NCBI GenBank assembly: GCA_026393015.1
Contig: JAPLBA010000006.1
Location: 1-48,123 of the forward strand
Origin: Actinomycetota bacterium
GTDB taxonomy: Bacteria > Actinomycetota > Actinomycetes > Nanopelagicales > Nanopelagicaceae
Direction of reading: 5' to 3'
Length of the DNA stretch: 48,123 nucleotides
Both the position numbers and the translations under genes were made by a program. The notes below the pieces were generated by a model. It was not told the origin of the DNA. It ran no database searches and saw only the letters and a program-made list of their open reading frames with translations. Shown piece after piece: positions 1 to 7,857 of the stretch. Each line of letters opens with the position of its first letter. Position 1 is the stretch's first letter.

Positions 1-296
1 GTGATCGCATAACCGGAATCGCGCAGAGTTTTGGCCACGACCGCTTCGCGCATCTCGGGTAGGCCGGCGGCCGGGGTATAGCGGTGGTTTGCCACCACTC
101 TGGTAGCAGCAGCGGCTGCAGCCACGATGTAGTCGGGGGTGGGGAAGTCAGGCTCGCCCGCTCCAAAGCCGATCACTGGGCGCCCAGCAGCCTTGAGAGC
201 CTTGGCCTTGGCATCCACTGCCAAGGTGGCCGATTCCGCGATGGCCGCGATGCGGGGGCTAATCCGGGGGCTGATGGGCGATCGTGCGTTGCTCAT
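1..296 (-). CDS. aspC: PLP-dependent class I/II aminotransferase, aspartate aminotransferase-like (N-terminal 98 residues; 3' end outside window)
   Basis: Reading the minus strand from the ATG at 296-294 gives an open frame to the window edge. The product starts [12 protein letters not shown] and continues with [20 protein letters not shown] and [15 protein letters not shown]. These are the N-terminal arm and the GxGEPDFxTP substrate/PLP-side motif of type-I-fold aminotransferases; [15 protein letters not shown] is the family's YTPxxGxxxLR motif. The PLP lysine lies beyond the window. Known role: amino transfer between aspartate or a similar amino acid and 2-oxoglutarate in the cytosol. An AGAG-type ribosome site precedes the ATG. 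The gene is divergent from tRNA-Trp and secE, an arrangement common in Actinobacteria. The exact substrate cannot be fixed from this fragment. Confidence 0.85.
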   Translation of the reverse strand, partial: MSNARSPISPRISPRIAAIAESATLAVDAKAKALKAAGRPVIGFGAGEPDFPTPDYIVAAAAAATRVVANHRYTPAAGLPEMREAVVAKTLRDSGYAI

Positions 297-373
297 AGTG
301 ATCTCTTTCAGGTCGAGAAGTGGTCGTGGAAAGTGGGAATTCTGCTCCCCATAGCCTAGGGGACACCCCCGAG

Positions 374-404
374 TTAGACCTGAGGAGAGGTGTCGCCTTA
401 GACT
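374..404 (+). promoter_or_regulatory. possible promoter for tRNA-Trp / secE
   Basis: TTAGAC (374-379) and TAGACT (399-404) are separated by 19 nt. TAGACT fits the actinobacterial -10 consensus TANNNT, and transcription would start about 65 nt before the tRNA. The -35 match is weak and the spacing long, so this is only a candidate. The rest of the 297-475 spacer holds the palindrome at 414-427 and nothing else I recognise. Confidence 0.28.
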
Positions 405-413
405 TACGCTTCT

Positions 414-427
414 TGGCGAATTCGCCA
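414..427. repeat. perfect 14-bp palindrome upstream of tRNA-Trp
   Basis: TGGCGAATTCGCCA is fully self-complementary with no spacer. It lies between the candidate -10 at 399-404 and the tRNA at 476. Seen directly; its function is unknown. It could be an operator for a dimeric regulator or part of the promoter region. Confidence 0.5.
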
Positions 428-475
428 TGCTTTCGCGCGCCGTTTTGGGAGCGTAGGCACGGAGGGCAAGCTCAG

Positions 476-548
476 AGGGTAGTAGCTCAATTGGTAGAGT
501 TCCGGTCTCCAAAACCGGCGGTTGGGGGTTCAAGTCCCTCCTGCCCTG
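476..548 (+). tRNA. tRNA-Trp (anticodon CCA)
   Basis: A 73-nt cloverleaf can be folded. The acceptor arm AGGGTAG pairs with CTGCCCT through one G-T pair. The D-arm starts GCTC and ends GAGT. The anticodon stem CCGGT/ACCGG presents CTCCAAA with anticodon CCA, and the T-arm carries GGTTCAAGT. The discriminator base is G548, usual for bacterial tRNA-Trp. The 3' CCA is not encoded, since CAC follows. Its place directly before secE is the usual actinobacterial arrangement. Confidence 0.95.
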
Positions 549-608
549 CACTGATGAGTCGGCACGAATGAGTTTGCACGATCTAGCAGTTGAACGAGAG
601 GTGAGCGG

Positions 609-833
609 ATGAGTGAAGAAGCAAAGCCTGGCGCTGAGGCGACCAAGCGCGGACCGCGCCTGGGTCTCTTCTATCGCCAGGTGCTCTTTGAATTGCGCAA
701 GGTCGTATGGCCCACACGCAAGCAACTCACGACCTATACCAGCGTCGTCCTTGTCTTTGTTACGGCGATCATCTTCGTTGTATCGCTCTTCGACCTTGGT
801 CTTACCAAGCTCGTCTTCTGGGTCTTTGGTTAA
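609..833 (+). CDS. secE: preprotein translocase subunit SecE
   Basis: 74-residue SecE, the small essential subunit that clamps SecY in the membrane translocon. The N-terminal ~20 residues are charged. The amphipathic segment [20 protein letters not shown] (about 22-41) carries the diagnostic KVVWPTRKQ motif. A single membrane helix follows at about 45-70. The single-helix form is normal for Actinobacteria. The ATG at 609 follows a GAGAGGTGAG ribosome site. nusG starts 13 nt after the stop, so the two are probably cotranscribed. SecY is encoded about 25 kb downstream in the same window. Confidence 0.96.
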   Translation: MSEEAKPGAEATKRGPRLGLFYRQVLFELRKVVWPTRKQLTTYTSVVLVFVTAIIFVVSLFDLGLTKLVFWVFG

Positions 834-846
834 GGGGTAAGAGAAC

Positions 847-1611
847 ATGAGTGAAGATTTCTCGTTCGAAAGCGCATTGGCGCAAGCCAACGCAGTTGAT
901 GAAGTAGAAGAGCTAGATGCGGTAGCGCCTGTCGCACCGGCGACCCTCGACAGCCTTGATAGTTCACAAAACCAGGTCGTCGGAATTCTCGACGACATTG
1001 AGGGAAGTGACTTCGAAGAGGATGAAGAGAAACTCGATGATCCAATGGAGGATTTCCGCGCGAAACTTCGCCTCGCTCCTGGTGATTGGTATGTAGTGCA
1101 CTCATACGCCGGTTACGAAAACCGCGTGCGATCAAACCTTGAAAACCGTATCCAATCTCTTGGCATGGAAGATTACATTTTCCAGATCGAAGTTCCGCAA
1201 GAAGAAGTTACTGAAATTAAGAACGGACAGCGCAAGCAAGTAAAGCGCAATGTCTTCCCTGGTTATGTTCTTGTGCGCATGGATCTCACTGATGAGTCCT
1301 GGTCCACAGTACGTAACACCCCTGGAGTTACTGGCTTCGTCGGTCATACGCACCGGCCAAGTCCGTTAACACTGGATGAGGTCGAGAAGATTCTCGCACC
1401 GCACCCAGTCAAGAAGTCCGACAAGCCGGAAATCCGAGTTGTCGACTTCGAAGTGGGCGAATCGGTCACCGTCATGGATGGTCCGTTTGCCACACTGCCT
1501 GCCTCGATTAACGAGATCATGCCCGAACAGCAAAAGCTCAAGGTCTTGGTCTCTATTTTCGGTCGGGAAACCCCGGTCGAACTTTCATTTAGCCAAGTTC
1601 AGAAACTCTGA
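847..1611 (+). CDS. nusG: transcription elongation/termination factor NusG
   Basis: 254 residues. The first ~75 residues are an acidic, low-complexity extension typical of actinobacterial NusG. The NGN domain follows (about 76-185), with [14 protein letters not shown] and the conserved [12 protein letters not shown]-terminal KOW domain (about 200-254) contains [13 protein letters not shown]. NusG binds the RNA polymerase clamp helices, modulates pausing and links polymerase to Rho or to ribosomal S10. A GGGGTAAGAG ribosome site precedes the ATG. It lies between secE and rplK, the standard place. Its partners rpoC and rpsJ are also in the window. Confidence 0.97.
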   Translation: MSEDFSFESALAQANAVDEVEELDAVAPVAPATLDSLDSSQNQVVGILDDIEGSDFEEDEEKLDDPMEDFRAKLRLAPGDWYVVHSYAGYENRVRSNLENRIQSLGMEDYIFQIEVPQEEVTEIKNGQRKQVKRNVFPGYVLVRMDLTDESWSTVRNTPGVTGFVGHTHRPSPLTLDEVEKILAPHPVKKSDKPEIRVVDFEVGESVTVMDGPFATLPASINEIMPEQQKLKVLVSIFGRETPVELSFSQVQKL

Positions 1612-1638
1612 TCTCGGTCACACGTAAGGACCCGCAGA

Positions 1639-2070
1639 ATGCCTCCGAAGAAAAAACTCGCAGCCATCATCAAGCTGCAGATCCAAGCCGGTGCGGCTAC
1701 TCCAGCCCCGCCAGTTGGTCCTGCTCTTGGTCAGCATGGCGTGAACATCATGGAATTCGTTAAGGCGTACAACGCTGCGACGGAGAGCCAAAAGGGTCAA
1801 ATCATTCCGGTTGAAATCTCGGTCTATGAAGATCGATCTTTCACCTTCGTGACGAAGACCCCACCAGCATCGCGCTTGATCCTTAAGGCTGCTGGTGTTG
1901 AAAAGGGTTCGCCAATTCCGCACAAGCAAAAGGTTGCCAACATCACCCAAGCTCAAGTTCGCGAAATTGCGCAAACTAAAATGACAGATCTCAATGCCAA
2001 CGATATCGATGCAGCTAGCTTGATCATTGCTGGTACCGCTCGCTCAATGGGCATCACGGTTTCCGAGTAA
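1639..2070 (+). CDS. rplK: 50S ribosomal protein L11
   Basis: 143 residues, the family's usual length. The N-terminal domain has the Pro-rich [20 protein letters not shown] motif that contacts the GTPase-associated centre and forms the thiopeptide-binding site. The C-terminal rRNA-binding domain contains AGVEKGS and ends with the conserved GTARSMGI. L11 organises the 23S stalk base where EF-G, EF-Tu and RelA act. A GTAAGGA ribosome site precedes the ATG. It follows nusG by 27 nt and is separated from rplA by a structured 90-nt spacer that probably holds the L1 operator. Confidence 0.97.
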   Translation: MPPKKKLAAIIKLQIQAGAATPAPPVGPALGQHGVNIMEFVKAYNAATESQKGQIIPVEISVYEDRSFTFVTKTPPASRLILKAAGVEKGSPIPHKQKVANITQAQVREIAQTKMTDLNANDIDAASLIIAGTARSMGITVSE

Positions 2071-2094
2071 ATACTCGTAAACAACAACTAAAGA

Positions 2095-2133
2095 AGTTAG
2101 TGGGAGAACCTCGCTGGTTCGTTGACCACAACT
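2095..2133 (+). promoter_or_regulatory. probable ribosomal protein L1 binding site (autoregulatory mRNA operator)
   Basis: The rplK-rplA spacer folds into a two-tier stem. AGTT (2095-2098) pairs with AACT (2130-2133). GTGG (2100-2103) pairs with CCAC (2126-2129). An asymmetric internal loop GA/GTTGA leads to GAACC (2106-2110) pairing with GGTTC (2116-2120) around a TCGCT loop. GTGGGAG on one strand, opposite GTTGACCAC across an asymmetric loop, resembles the L1 site in 23S helix 77 and in known L1 leader mRNAs. L1 represses its own operon by binding such sites. The placement before rplA suggests feedback on rplA translation. Confidence 0.6.
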
Positions 2134-2160
2134 CCAACAAAAAGAAATAAAGGAGCAGAA

Positions 2161-2871
2161 ATGAAGCGCAGTAAGGCTTACAAAGCCGCGATCGCGAAGA
2201 TCGAAGTAGATCGTATTTACACCCCGCTCGAGGCTTGCCGTCTCGCACGCGAAACATCAACCACGAAGTATGACGCGACTGTAGAAGTTGCTCTCTGCCT
2301 CGGTGTTGATCCGCGTAAGGCTGATCAAATGGTGCGCAGCACCGTCAACCTTCCGCACGGCACTGGTAAGACCGCACGGGTCCTGGTCTTTGCTGGTGGC
2401 GAGCGCGCTGAAGAGGCACGTGCCGCAGGCGCCGACATCGTCGGTGCTGATGAATTGATCGATGAAGTTGCCAAGGGGCGTCTTGACTTCGACGCAGTGG
2501 TATCTACGCCAGACCTCATGGGTAAGGTCGGTCGCTTGGGTAAGGTCCTCGGACCTCGTGGCTTGATGCCAAACCCTAAAACCGGCACCGTCACCACCGA
2601 TGTGGCCAAGGCTGTCGAAGACATTAAGGGCGGAAAGATTGAATTCCGCGTTGATAAGAATGCCAACCTCCACTTCATCATCGGTAAGACTTCATTTACC
2701 GAAACCCAATTGGTAGAAAATTACGCTGCTGCCATCGAAGAAGTACTTCGCGCCAAGCCATCATCGGCAAAGGGACGCTTCATCAAGAAGGCCACCCTTT
2801 CCACCACGATGGGACCTGGAATTCAAGTGGATTCCAGCCTTGGCCGCGAGACGGTTGCTAGCAACGGATAG
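2161..2871 (+). CDS. rplA: 50S ribosomal protein L1
   Basis: 236 residues from the ATG at 2161, which follows an AAAGGAG site; an in-frame upstream ATG at 2122 lies in the L1 operator and lacks such a site. Conserved features: domain [21 protein letters not shown], the domain II block [20 protein letters not shown] (about 133-152) and the C-terminal [11 protein letters not shown]1 builds the mobile L1 stalk at the ribosomal exit side and represses its own mRNA. rplJ follows after a 223-nt gap with its own promoter, so L1 is probably the end of a nusG-rplK-rplA unit. Confidence 0.97.
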   Translation: MKRSKAYKAAIAKIEVDRIYTPLEACRLARETSTTKYDATVEVALCLGVDPRKADQMVRSTVNLPHGTGKTARVLVFAGGERAEEARAAGADIVGADELIDEVAKGRLDFDAVVSTPDLMGKVGRLGKVLGPRGLMPNPKTGTVTTDVAKAVEDIKGGKIEFRVDKNANLHFIIGKTSFTETQLVENYAAAIEEVLRAKPSSAKGRFIKKATLSTTMGPGIQVDSSLGRETVASNG

Positions 2872-2881
2872 TGATTTCCAA

Positions 2882-2930
2882 GGTGGGCGCGCCGCCGTTT
2901 TGACGATAGCGCGCCCACCCTTTTACTCTT
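2882..2930 (+). terminator. intrinsic terminator after rplA, overlapping the rplJ promoter
   Basis: GGTGGGCGCG (2882-2891) is perfectly complementary to CGCGCCCACC (2910-2919) over 10 bp with an 18-nt loop. It is followed by CTTTTACTCTT. The GC stem plus U-rich tail fits a Rho-independent terminator 10 nt after the rplA stop. The loop is longer than usual and the T-run is interrupted, so efficiency may be moderate. The same bases hold a -35/-10 pair. Confidence 0.6.
2900..2929 (+). promoter_or_regulatory. promoter of the rplJ-rplL transcript
   Basis: TTGACG (2900-2905) and TACTCT (2924-2929) are separated by 18 nt, a good sigma-A-type promoter. The -35 lies in the loop of the inverted repeat 2882-2919 and the -10 in its T-tract. 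Predicted start is near 2936, just before the conserved L10 leader. The element therefore seems to end one transcript and begin the next. Confidence 0.62.
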
Positions 2931-2935
2931 TGCCC

Positions 2936-3044
2936 ATACCAAAGACCGCAGGTAGGAAGTTCTAAAGGTCGAAAGACCGCCCGCGTAGGTGAGCAGGTCC
3001 ATTCGTGGTCCCGGTCGCCTCGCGCGCCGGGATTTTTGATTTTT
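2936..3044 (+). promoter_or_regulatory. L10 leader RNA (ribosomal protein L10-L12 autoregulation)
   Basis: The 5' UTR of rplJ contains ACCAAAGACCGCAGGT (2938-2953) and GCCCGCGTAGGTG (2979-2991), both close to the conserved halves of the L10 leader family as I know it from Actinobacteria. A GGTC/GACC hairpin with a GAAA tetraloop lies between them (2967-2978). L10 in complex with L7/L12 binds this kink-turn structure to limit its own synthesis. An attenuator-like hairpin follows at 3009-3044. Confidence 0.75.
3009..3044 (+). terminator. attenuator terminator in the rplJ leader
   Basis: TCCCGG (3009-3014) pairs with CCGGGA (3027-3032). TTTTTGATTTTT follows directly (3033-3044). It sits between the L10-binding leader and rplJ, so ligand binding upstream could control transcription of rplJ-rplL, and possibly rpoBC read-through. 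The stem is short (6-7 bp), but the U-tract is strong. Confidence 0.6.
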
Positions 3045-3094
3045 AGCTCGAAATGCCGTGGTCAGCGGAGTTCGCACCATCGAAAGGAAGCCAT

Positions 3095-3607
3095 ATGGCA
3101 CGCCCAGACAAGGCAGCTGCAGTAGCCGAGCTTGCGGAGGATTTCCGTACCGCTCAAGCCACTGTGTTGACCGAGTACCGCGGCTTAACCGTGGCCGCGC
3201 TCAAGGAGCTTCGTCGCTCCCTCGGCGCCACCACTAAGTACGCCGTCGTCAAGAACACCTTGACGAAGATCGCTGCCCGCGAGGCTGGCGTCACTGTTCC
3301 TGATGAGCTTCTTGCCGGTCCTTCAGCGCTCGCCTTCATTAAGGGCGATCCTGTCTTAGCCGCAAAGAGCCTTCGCGACTTCGCCAAAGCCAATCCACTC
3401 TTGGTTATCAAGGGCGGCATCCTCGATGGCAAGGCGCTCTCACCGAAAGAGATCACCAAGCTTGCTGATCTCGAATCACGTGAGGTGCTCCTCGCCAAGC
3501 TCGCAGGCGCCATGAAGGCTTCAATGTCACAAGCCGCAGCGCTCTTCGTAGCACCACTTTCTAAGACCGTCCGCACCATCGAAGCGCTTAAGGCGCAAAA
3601 GTCATAG
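3095..3607 (+). CDS. rplJ: 50S ribosomal protein L10
   Basis: 170 residues from the ATG at 3095, chosen because GAAAGGAAG lies directly upstream and the product then starts [15 protein letters not shown] as in relatives. A start at 3053 would add 14 residues without a ribosome site. [17 protein letters not shown] and [13 protein letters not shown] are the conserved rRNA-binding parts. The C-terminal helix (about 135-170) is where L7/L12 dimers attach. L10 anchors the stalk that recruits translation GTPases. It is probably controlled by the leader at 2936-3044. Confidence 0.96.
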   Translation: MARPDKAAAVAELAEDFRTAQATVLTEYRGLTVAALKELRRSLGATTKYAVVKNTLTKIAAREAGVTVPDELLAGPSALAFIKGDPVLAAKSLRDFAKANPLLVIKGGILDGKALSPKEITKLADLESREVLLAKLAGAMKASMSQAAALFVAPLSKTVRTIEALKAQKS

Positions 3608-3609
3608 GG

Positions 3610-3685
3610 CTGACCCGCCCGCGTTCGGCGTAAGCCGAAGAACCCCATCACGGCCAGAATTCAGGTTCACCTGGAGTCGGGTCAG
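3610..3685 (+). other. structured rplJ-rplL spacer (possible three-way junction)
   Basis: CTGACCCG (3610-3617) is perfectly complementary to CGGGTCAG (3678-3685). Enclosed are TTCGGC/GCCGAA with a GTAA tetraloop (3624-3639) and CAGG/CCTG with a TTCA loop (3662-3673). Together they make a closed junction that ends just before the rplL ribosome site. No U-tract follows, so it is not an intrinsic terminator. It could tune L7/L12 output, which is needed in excess over L10, or be a processing site. Confidence 0.55.
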
Positions 3686-3702
3686 AACCGAAAGGAAGCA
3701 AA

Positions 3703-4098
3703 ATGGCAAAGCTCAGCACTGGAGATCTCCTGGAGAACTTCAAGGAAATGACCCTCATCGAACTCTCTGAGTTCGTTTCACTCTTCGAAGAGACCTTCGG
3801 CGTCACCGCAGCTGCACCTGTTGCAGTTGCTGCTGCCCCAGCCGCTGGTGGAGCCGGTGGCGGCGCTGCCGCTGCTGCGGAAGATCAAGATGAGTTCGAC
3901 GTCATCCTCGAAGATGCCGGCGCTCAAAAGATCGCAGTTATCAAAGAAGTACGTACCTTCACCAGCCTCGGCCTGAAGGAAGCAAAGGATCTCGTGGATG
4001 CAGCTCCTTCCACCATCCTTGAGAAGACCAACAAAGAGACCGCAGAGAAGGCAAAGGCCGCCCTTGAGGCAGCTGGCGCCAAGGCCTCAATCAAGTAA
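3703..4098 (+). CDS. rplL: 50S ribosomal protein L7/L12
   Basis: 131 residues. The N-terminal dimerisation domain (1-~35) contains [21 protein letters not shown] flexible Ala/Gly hinge (about 37-64) follows. The globular C-terminal domain (about 66-131) has [20 protein letters not shown], the surface that binds EF-G, EF-Tu and IF2. It is the multicopy stalk protein. A GAAAGGAAG site precedes the ATG. The 285-nt gap before rpoB carries hairpins and a promoter. Confidence 0.97.
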   Translation: MAKLSTGDLLENFKEMTLIELSEFVSLFEETFGVTAAAPVAVAAAPAAGGAGGGAAAAAEDQDEFDVILEDAGAQKIAVIKEVRTFTSLGLKEAKDLVDAAPSTILEKTNKETAEKAKAALEAAGAKASIK

Positions 4099-4149
4099 TT
4101 TCTTCCACCAGCACCATCAGCACCACCGCTAAGTAGTTGTCGTGATTGG

Positions 4150-4180
4150 GCGAGGGTGGTCCGGGAGACCGGACCATCGC
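4150..4180 (+). other. GNRA-capped hairpin between rplL and rpoB
   Basis: TGGTCCGG (4157-4164) and CCGGACCA (4169-4176) form a perfect 8-bp stem with a GAGA tetraloop. Four more pairs, GCGA (4150-4153) with TCGC (4177-4180), extend it below a GGG bulge. No T-run follows. In E. coli the equivalent rplL-rpoB spacer contains an attenuator and an RNase III site. A processing or partial-termination role here is inference. Confidence 0.6.
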
Positions 4181-4246
4181 GCCTGACTCGAGGAAGTAAA
4201 ACTCCATACACCACACAGTCATATATCGGGCGAAAGTGGTCGAAAC

Positions 4247-4285
4247 GGTCGCGAGTTGGTATGAGCGCGACCAAACGACTACGAT
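4247..4285 (+). promoter_or_regulatory. candidate rpoB promoter with inverted repeat around the -35
   Basis: TTGGTA (4256-4261) and TACGAT (4280-4285) are 18 nt apart; TACGAT is a good actinobacterial -10. GGTCGCG (4247-4253) and CGCGACC (4266-4272) are perfectly complementary and enclose the -35. An upstream TGGTCG (4237-4242) could compete for the right arm. The predicted start near 4292 gives a roughly 90-nt leader. It would let rpoBC be transcribed apart from rplJL. Confidence 0.5.
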
Positions 4286-4310
4286 CGCCCTTTGCGCACT
4301 CTTAACCGAA

Positions 4311-4338
4311 ACTGACTGCAGCTCGATTTGCAGGCAGT
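4311..4338 (+). other. hairpin in the rpoB 5' UTR
   Basis: ACTG-A-CTGCA (4311-4320) pairs with TGCAG-G-CAGT (4329-4338): nine pairs and one A/G mismatch around an 8-nt loop. It lies about 45 nt before the TTG start of rpoB. No U-tract follows. Role unknown. Confidence 0.45.
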
Positions 4339-4383
4339 GCTTGAGCGTGCGTTGCTCCTGTCAGGCCTTCGGAAGGATCTCTC

Positions 4384-7300
4384 TTGGCCGCCACGCGATC
4401 GAAGAACGCCACTGCCCCTCGCCGCCTATCGTTTGCAAAGATTCGGGAGCCCCTTGAGGTTCCCAATCTTCTTGCACTCCAAGTTGAAAGTGTGGATTGG
4501 TTGCTCGGTAACGAGCTCTGGCGCGAACGCGTCAAACAATCTGCAGCAGCCGGCAGCGCCGTACCTGCACAATCTGGTCTGGAAGAGATCTTTGAAGAGA
4601 TCAGTCCTATCGAGGACTTCCAGGGCACGATGAGCCTCTCATTCCGCGATCACCGCTTCGAACCACCGAAGTACTCGATCGATGAATGCAAAGAGCGCGA
4701 CATCACCTACGCCGCACCGCTCTTCCTCACGGCAGAGTTCATGAACAACACCACTGGTGAAATCAAGAGCCAGACCGTCTTCATGGGCGACTTCCCGTTG
4801 ATGACTCCACGTGGCACCTTTGTTATTAACGGCACCGAGCGCGTTGTAGTTTCGCAGCTCGTCCGTTCTCCTGGTGTCTACTTCGAACGCACGATTGATA
4901 AAGCGACCGATAAAGACATCTGGACCACCAAGATCATTCCAAGCCGTGGTGCTTGGCTCGAACTCGAAATCGATAAGAAGGACATGGTTGGTGTTCGCAT
5001 CGACCGCAAGCGCAAGCAATCCATCACTGTGCTCTTGAAGGCACTTTGTTGGGATAACGCGCGCATTCTTGAAGAGTTCGGCGAGTACGAATCTATGCGC
5101 CTCACTCTCGAGAAGGATCACACTTCAACGCAAGACGAAGCTCTTCTCGATATTTACCGCAAGCTCCGTCCGGGTGAGCCTCCTACACGTGAAGCCGCTC
5201 AAACTCTCCTTGAGAATCTCTACTTCAACCCTAAGCGTTACGACCTCGCCAAGGTGGGTCGTTACAAGATCAACAAGAAGCTCGGTCTTGATCACGACCT
5301 CAAGAAGAACACTCTCACCATTGATGATCTCGTGGCCTCGATCCACTACATCCTCAAGCTCTCGCTTGGCGTGCAGATTATGGATTCTGTCCGCGGTCAA
5401 GTGCGTGTAGAAATCGACGACATTGATCACTTCGGTAATCGTCGCCTTCGCACTGTCGGTGAATTGATTCAGAACCAAGTACGTACCGGGCTTTCACGTA
5501 TGGAGCGTGTGGTTCGCGAACGTATGACTACCCAGGACGTCGAAGCGATCACGCCACAAACGTTGATCAACATCCGTCCAGTAGTGGCGAGCATCAAGGA
5601 GTTCTTTGGAACTTCACAACTCAGCCAGTTCATGGATCAGACAAACCCACTCGCTGGGCTTACGCATAAGCGTCGCCTCTCTGCATTGGGACCTGGTGGT
5701 CTCTCTCGTGAGCGCGCAGGCTTTGAAGTTCGTGACGTTCACCCGTCGCACTACGGCCGCATGTGTCCCATCGAAACTCCAGAAGGTCCAAACATTGGTC
5801 TTATCGGATCACTCGCAACCTTCGCTCGCATCAATGCGTTTGGTTTCGTAGAGACTCCTTACCGCAAGGTCACCAAAGGCAAGGTCACCGATCAAATCGA
5901 TTACCTCACCGCCGATGATGAAGATGAGCACGTAATTGCTCAGGCAAATGCGCCGCTTAACGCTGACAGTACTTTTGCTGAGGCTCGTGTTCTCGTTCGT
6001 CGTAAGGGTGGCGAAGTTGAATACATCCCTGGCGACGATGTCGATTACATGGACGTCTCACCACGCCAAATGGTTTCAGTTGCAACCGCAATGATTCCGT
6101 TCCTTGAGCACGACGATGCAAACCGCGCCCTCATGGGCTCGAACATGCAACGTCAGTCAGTGCCCTTGCTTCGTAGCGAGGCCCCACTCGTGGGTACTGG
6201 CATGGAGTATCGCGCTGCCGTCGATGCAGGCGATGTAGTGCTCTCTGAAAAGGCAGGTGTTGTTACCGAAGTCGCTGCTGATCACGTCACCGTGATGGCC
6301 GATGATGGTTCATACCAGACCTACCGCCTTCGTAAATTTGTGCGTTCCAATCAAGGAACATGCATTAACCAGAAGGTCATCGTCTCTGAAGGCCAGCGCC
6401 TAGAAATTAGCCAGGTCATTGCGGATGGTCCTTGCACCGACTCTGGTGAAATGGCTCTCGGTAAGAACCTGCTCGTGGCATTCATGCCGTGGGAAGGCCA
6501 CAACTACGAAGACGCGATCATCCTGAGCCAACGTCTTGTGCAAGATGATGTGCTCTCTTCAATTCACATTGAAGAGCACGAAGTCGACGCGCGCGATACC
6601 AAGCTAGGGCCAGAGGAAATCACCCGCGACATTCCAAACGTCAGCGAAGAGGTGCTCGCAGATCTTGATGATCGCGGCATCATTCGCGTCGGCGCCGATG
6701 TTGTCACTGGTGACATCTTGGTCGGCAAGGTGACGCCAAAGGGCGAAACCGAATTGACTCCAGAAGAGCGCTTGCTCCGTGCCATCTTCGGTGAGAAGGC
6801 GCGCGAAGTGCGCGACACCTCACTTAAGGTGCCACACGGTGAGTCCGGCAAGGTCATCGCCGTCAAAGTCTTCGATGCTGACGACGGTTATGAATTGCCG
6901 CCTGGGGTTAACCAACTCGTGCGCGTATATGTTGCACAAAAGCGCAAGATCACTGAGGGCGACAAACTTGCTGGCCGTCACGGCAACAAGGGCGTTATCT
7001 CTAAGATCCTTCCGGTCGAAGATATGCCCTTCCTTGAAGATGGCACACCAGTAGACATTGTTCTTAACCCACTCGGCGTACCTGGACGTATGAACGTAGG
7101 TCAGGTGCTCGAAACACACCTTGGTTGGGTTGCCAAGCAAGGTTGGGAGATTGAGGGCGGTGACGAAGAATGGAAGCAAAATCTTCGCGCCATTGGTGCC
7201 GATAAAGGCGAACCAAACACCAACGTGGCAACACCGGTATTCGACGGCGCTCGCGAAGCAGAGATCACCGGATTGCTTTCGGTGGCCACTCCTAATCGCG

Positions 7301-7842
7301 ACGGTGATCGCATGGTCGGTAGCAATGGTAAAGCTCGTCTCTTCGACGGCCGCACTGGTGAGCCATACAAGCAACCCATCGCTGTGGGTTACATCTACAT
7401 CTTGAAGTTGCTCCACTTGGTCGACGACAAGATCCACGCACGTTCTACCGGTCCGTACTCCATGATCACTCAGCAACCACTCGGTGGTAAGGCTCAGTTC
7501 GGTGGACAGCGCTTCGGCGAAATGGAGGTCTGGGCCCTCGAGGCTTACGGCGCTTCATATGCGTTGCAAGAGTTGCTCACGATCAAGTCTGATGACGTCT
7601 TGGGTCGCGTGAAGGTTTACGAAGCAATCGTTAAGGGCGAAAACATTCCAGAACCAGGCATCCCTGAATCATTCAAGGTGCTTATCAAGGAAATGCAATC
7701 GCTCTGCCTAAATGTCGAAGTTCTCTCATCTGATGGTTCATCCATCGAAATGCGAGATACAGATGATGAAGTCTTCCGCGCCGCTGAAGAACTCGGTATC
7801 GACCTCTCTCGGCGTGAGCCGAGCAGTGTCGAAGAAGTCTGA
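4384..7842 (+). CDS. rpoB: DNA-directed RNA polymerase subunit beta
   Basis: 1152 residues, normal for actinobacterial RpoB. The start is a TTG at 4384, read as Met. GGAAGGA lies 8 nt upstream, and the product then aligns as [20 protein letters not shown]. The rifampicin region (about 409-445) reads [15 protein letters not shown]...[13 protein letters not shown], with the Asp, His and Ser commonly mutated in resistance all wild type, so rifampicin sensitivity is predicted. [30 protein letters not shown]-type [13 protein letters not shown] and the C-terminal [20 protein letters not shown] block that abuts beta' are present. Beta forms one pincer of the polymerase and part of the active centre. 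rpoC follows after 15 nt. Confidence 0.98.
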   Translation: MAATRSKNATAPRRLSFAKIREPLEVPNLLALQVESVDWLLGNELWRERVKQSAAAGSAVPAQSGLEEIFEEISPIEDFQGTMSLSFRDHRFEPPKYSIDECKERDITYAAPLFLTAEFMNNTTGEIKSQTVFMGDFPLMTPRGTFVINGTERVVVSQLVRSPGVYFERTIDKATDKDIWTTKIIPSRGAWLELEIDKKDMVGVRIDRKRKQSITVLLKALCWDNARILEEFGEYESMRLTLEKDHTSTQDEALLDIYRKLRPGEPPTREAAQTLLENLYFNPKRYDLAKVGRYKINKKLGLDHDLKKNTLTIDDLVASIHYILKLSLGVQIMDSVRGQVRVEIDDIDHFGNRRLRTVGELIQNQVRTGLSRMERVVRERMTTQDVEAITPQTLINIRPVVASIKEFFGTSQLSQFMDQTNPLAGLTHKRRLSALGPGGLSRERAGFEVRDVHPSHYGRMCPIETPEGPNIGLIGSLATFARINAFGFVETPYRKVTKGKVTDQIDYLTADDEDEHVIAQANAPLNADSTFAEARVLVRRKGGEVEYIPGDDVDYMDVSPRQMVSVATAMIPFLEHDDANRALMGSNMQRQSVPLLRSEAPLVGTGMEYRAAVDAGDVVLSEKAGVVTEVAADHVTVMADDGSYQTYRLRKFVRSNQGTCINQKVIVSEGQRLEISQVIADGPCTDSGEMALGKNLLVAFMPWEGHNYEDAIILSQRLVQDDVLSSIHIEEHEVDARDTKLGPEEITRDIPNVSEEVLADLDDRGIIRVGADVVTGDILVGKVTPKGETELTPEERLLRAIFGEKAREVRDTSLKVPHGESGKVIAVKVFDADDGYELPPGVNQLVRVYVAQKRKITEGDKLAGRHGNKGVISKILPVEDMPFLEDGTPVDIVLNPLGVPGRMNVGQVLETHLGWVAKQGWEIEGGDEEWKQNLRAIGADKGEPNTNVATPVFDGAREAEITGLLSVATPNRDGDRMVGSNGKARLFDGRTGEPYKQPIAVGYIYILKLLHLVDDKIHARSTGPYSMITQQPLGGKAQFGGQRFGEMEVWALEAYGASYALQELLTIKSDDVLGRVKVYEAIVKGENIPEPGIPESFKVLIKEMQSLCLNVEVLSSDGSSIEMRDTDDEVFRAAEELGIDLSRREPSSVEEV

Positions 7843-7857
7843 CGAGAGGATTACTAG

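Noticed and set aside
2122-2160. Upstream start for rplA
   Set aside because: It lies in the L1-operator spacer and adds 13 non-conserved residues, while AAAGGAG is directly before the ATG at 2161.
5607-5700. Rifampicin-resistance mutation in rpoB
   Set aside because: The Asp, His and Ser most often changed in resistant strains are all wild type in the region at about residues 409-445.
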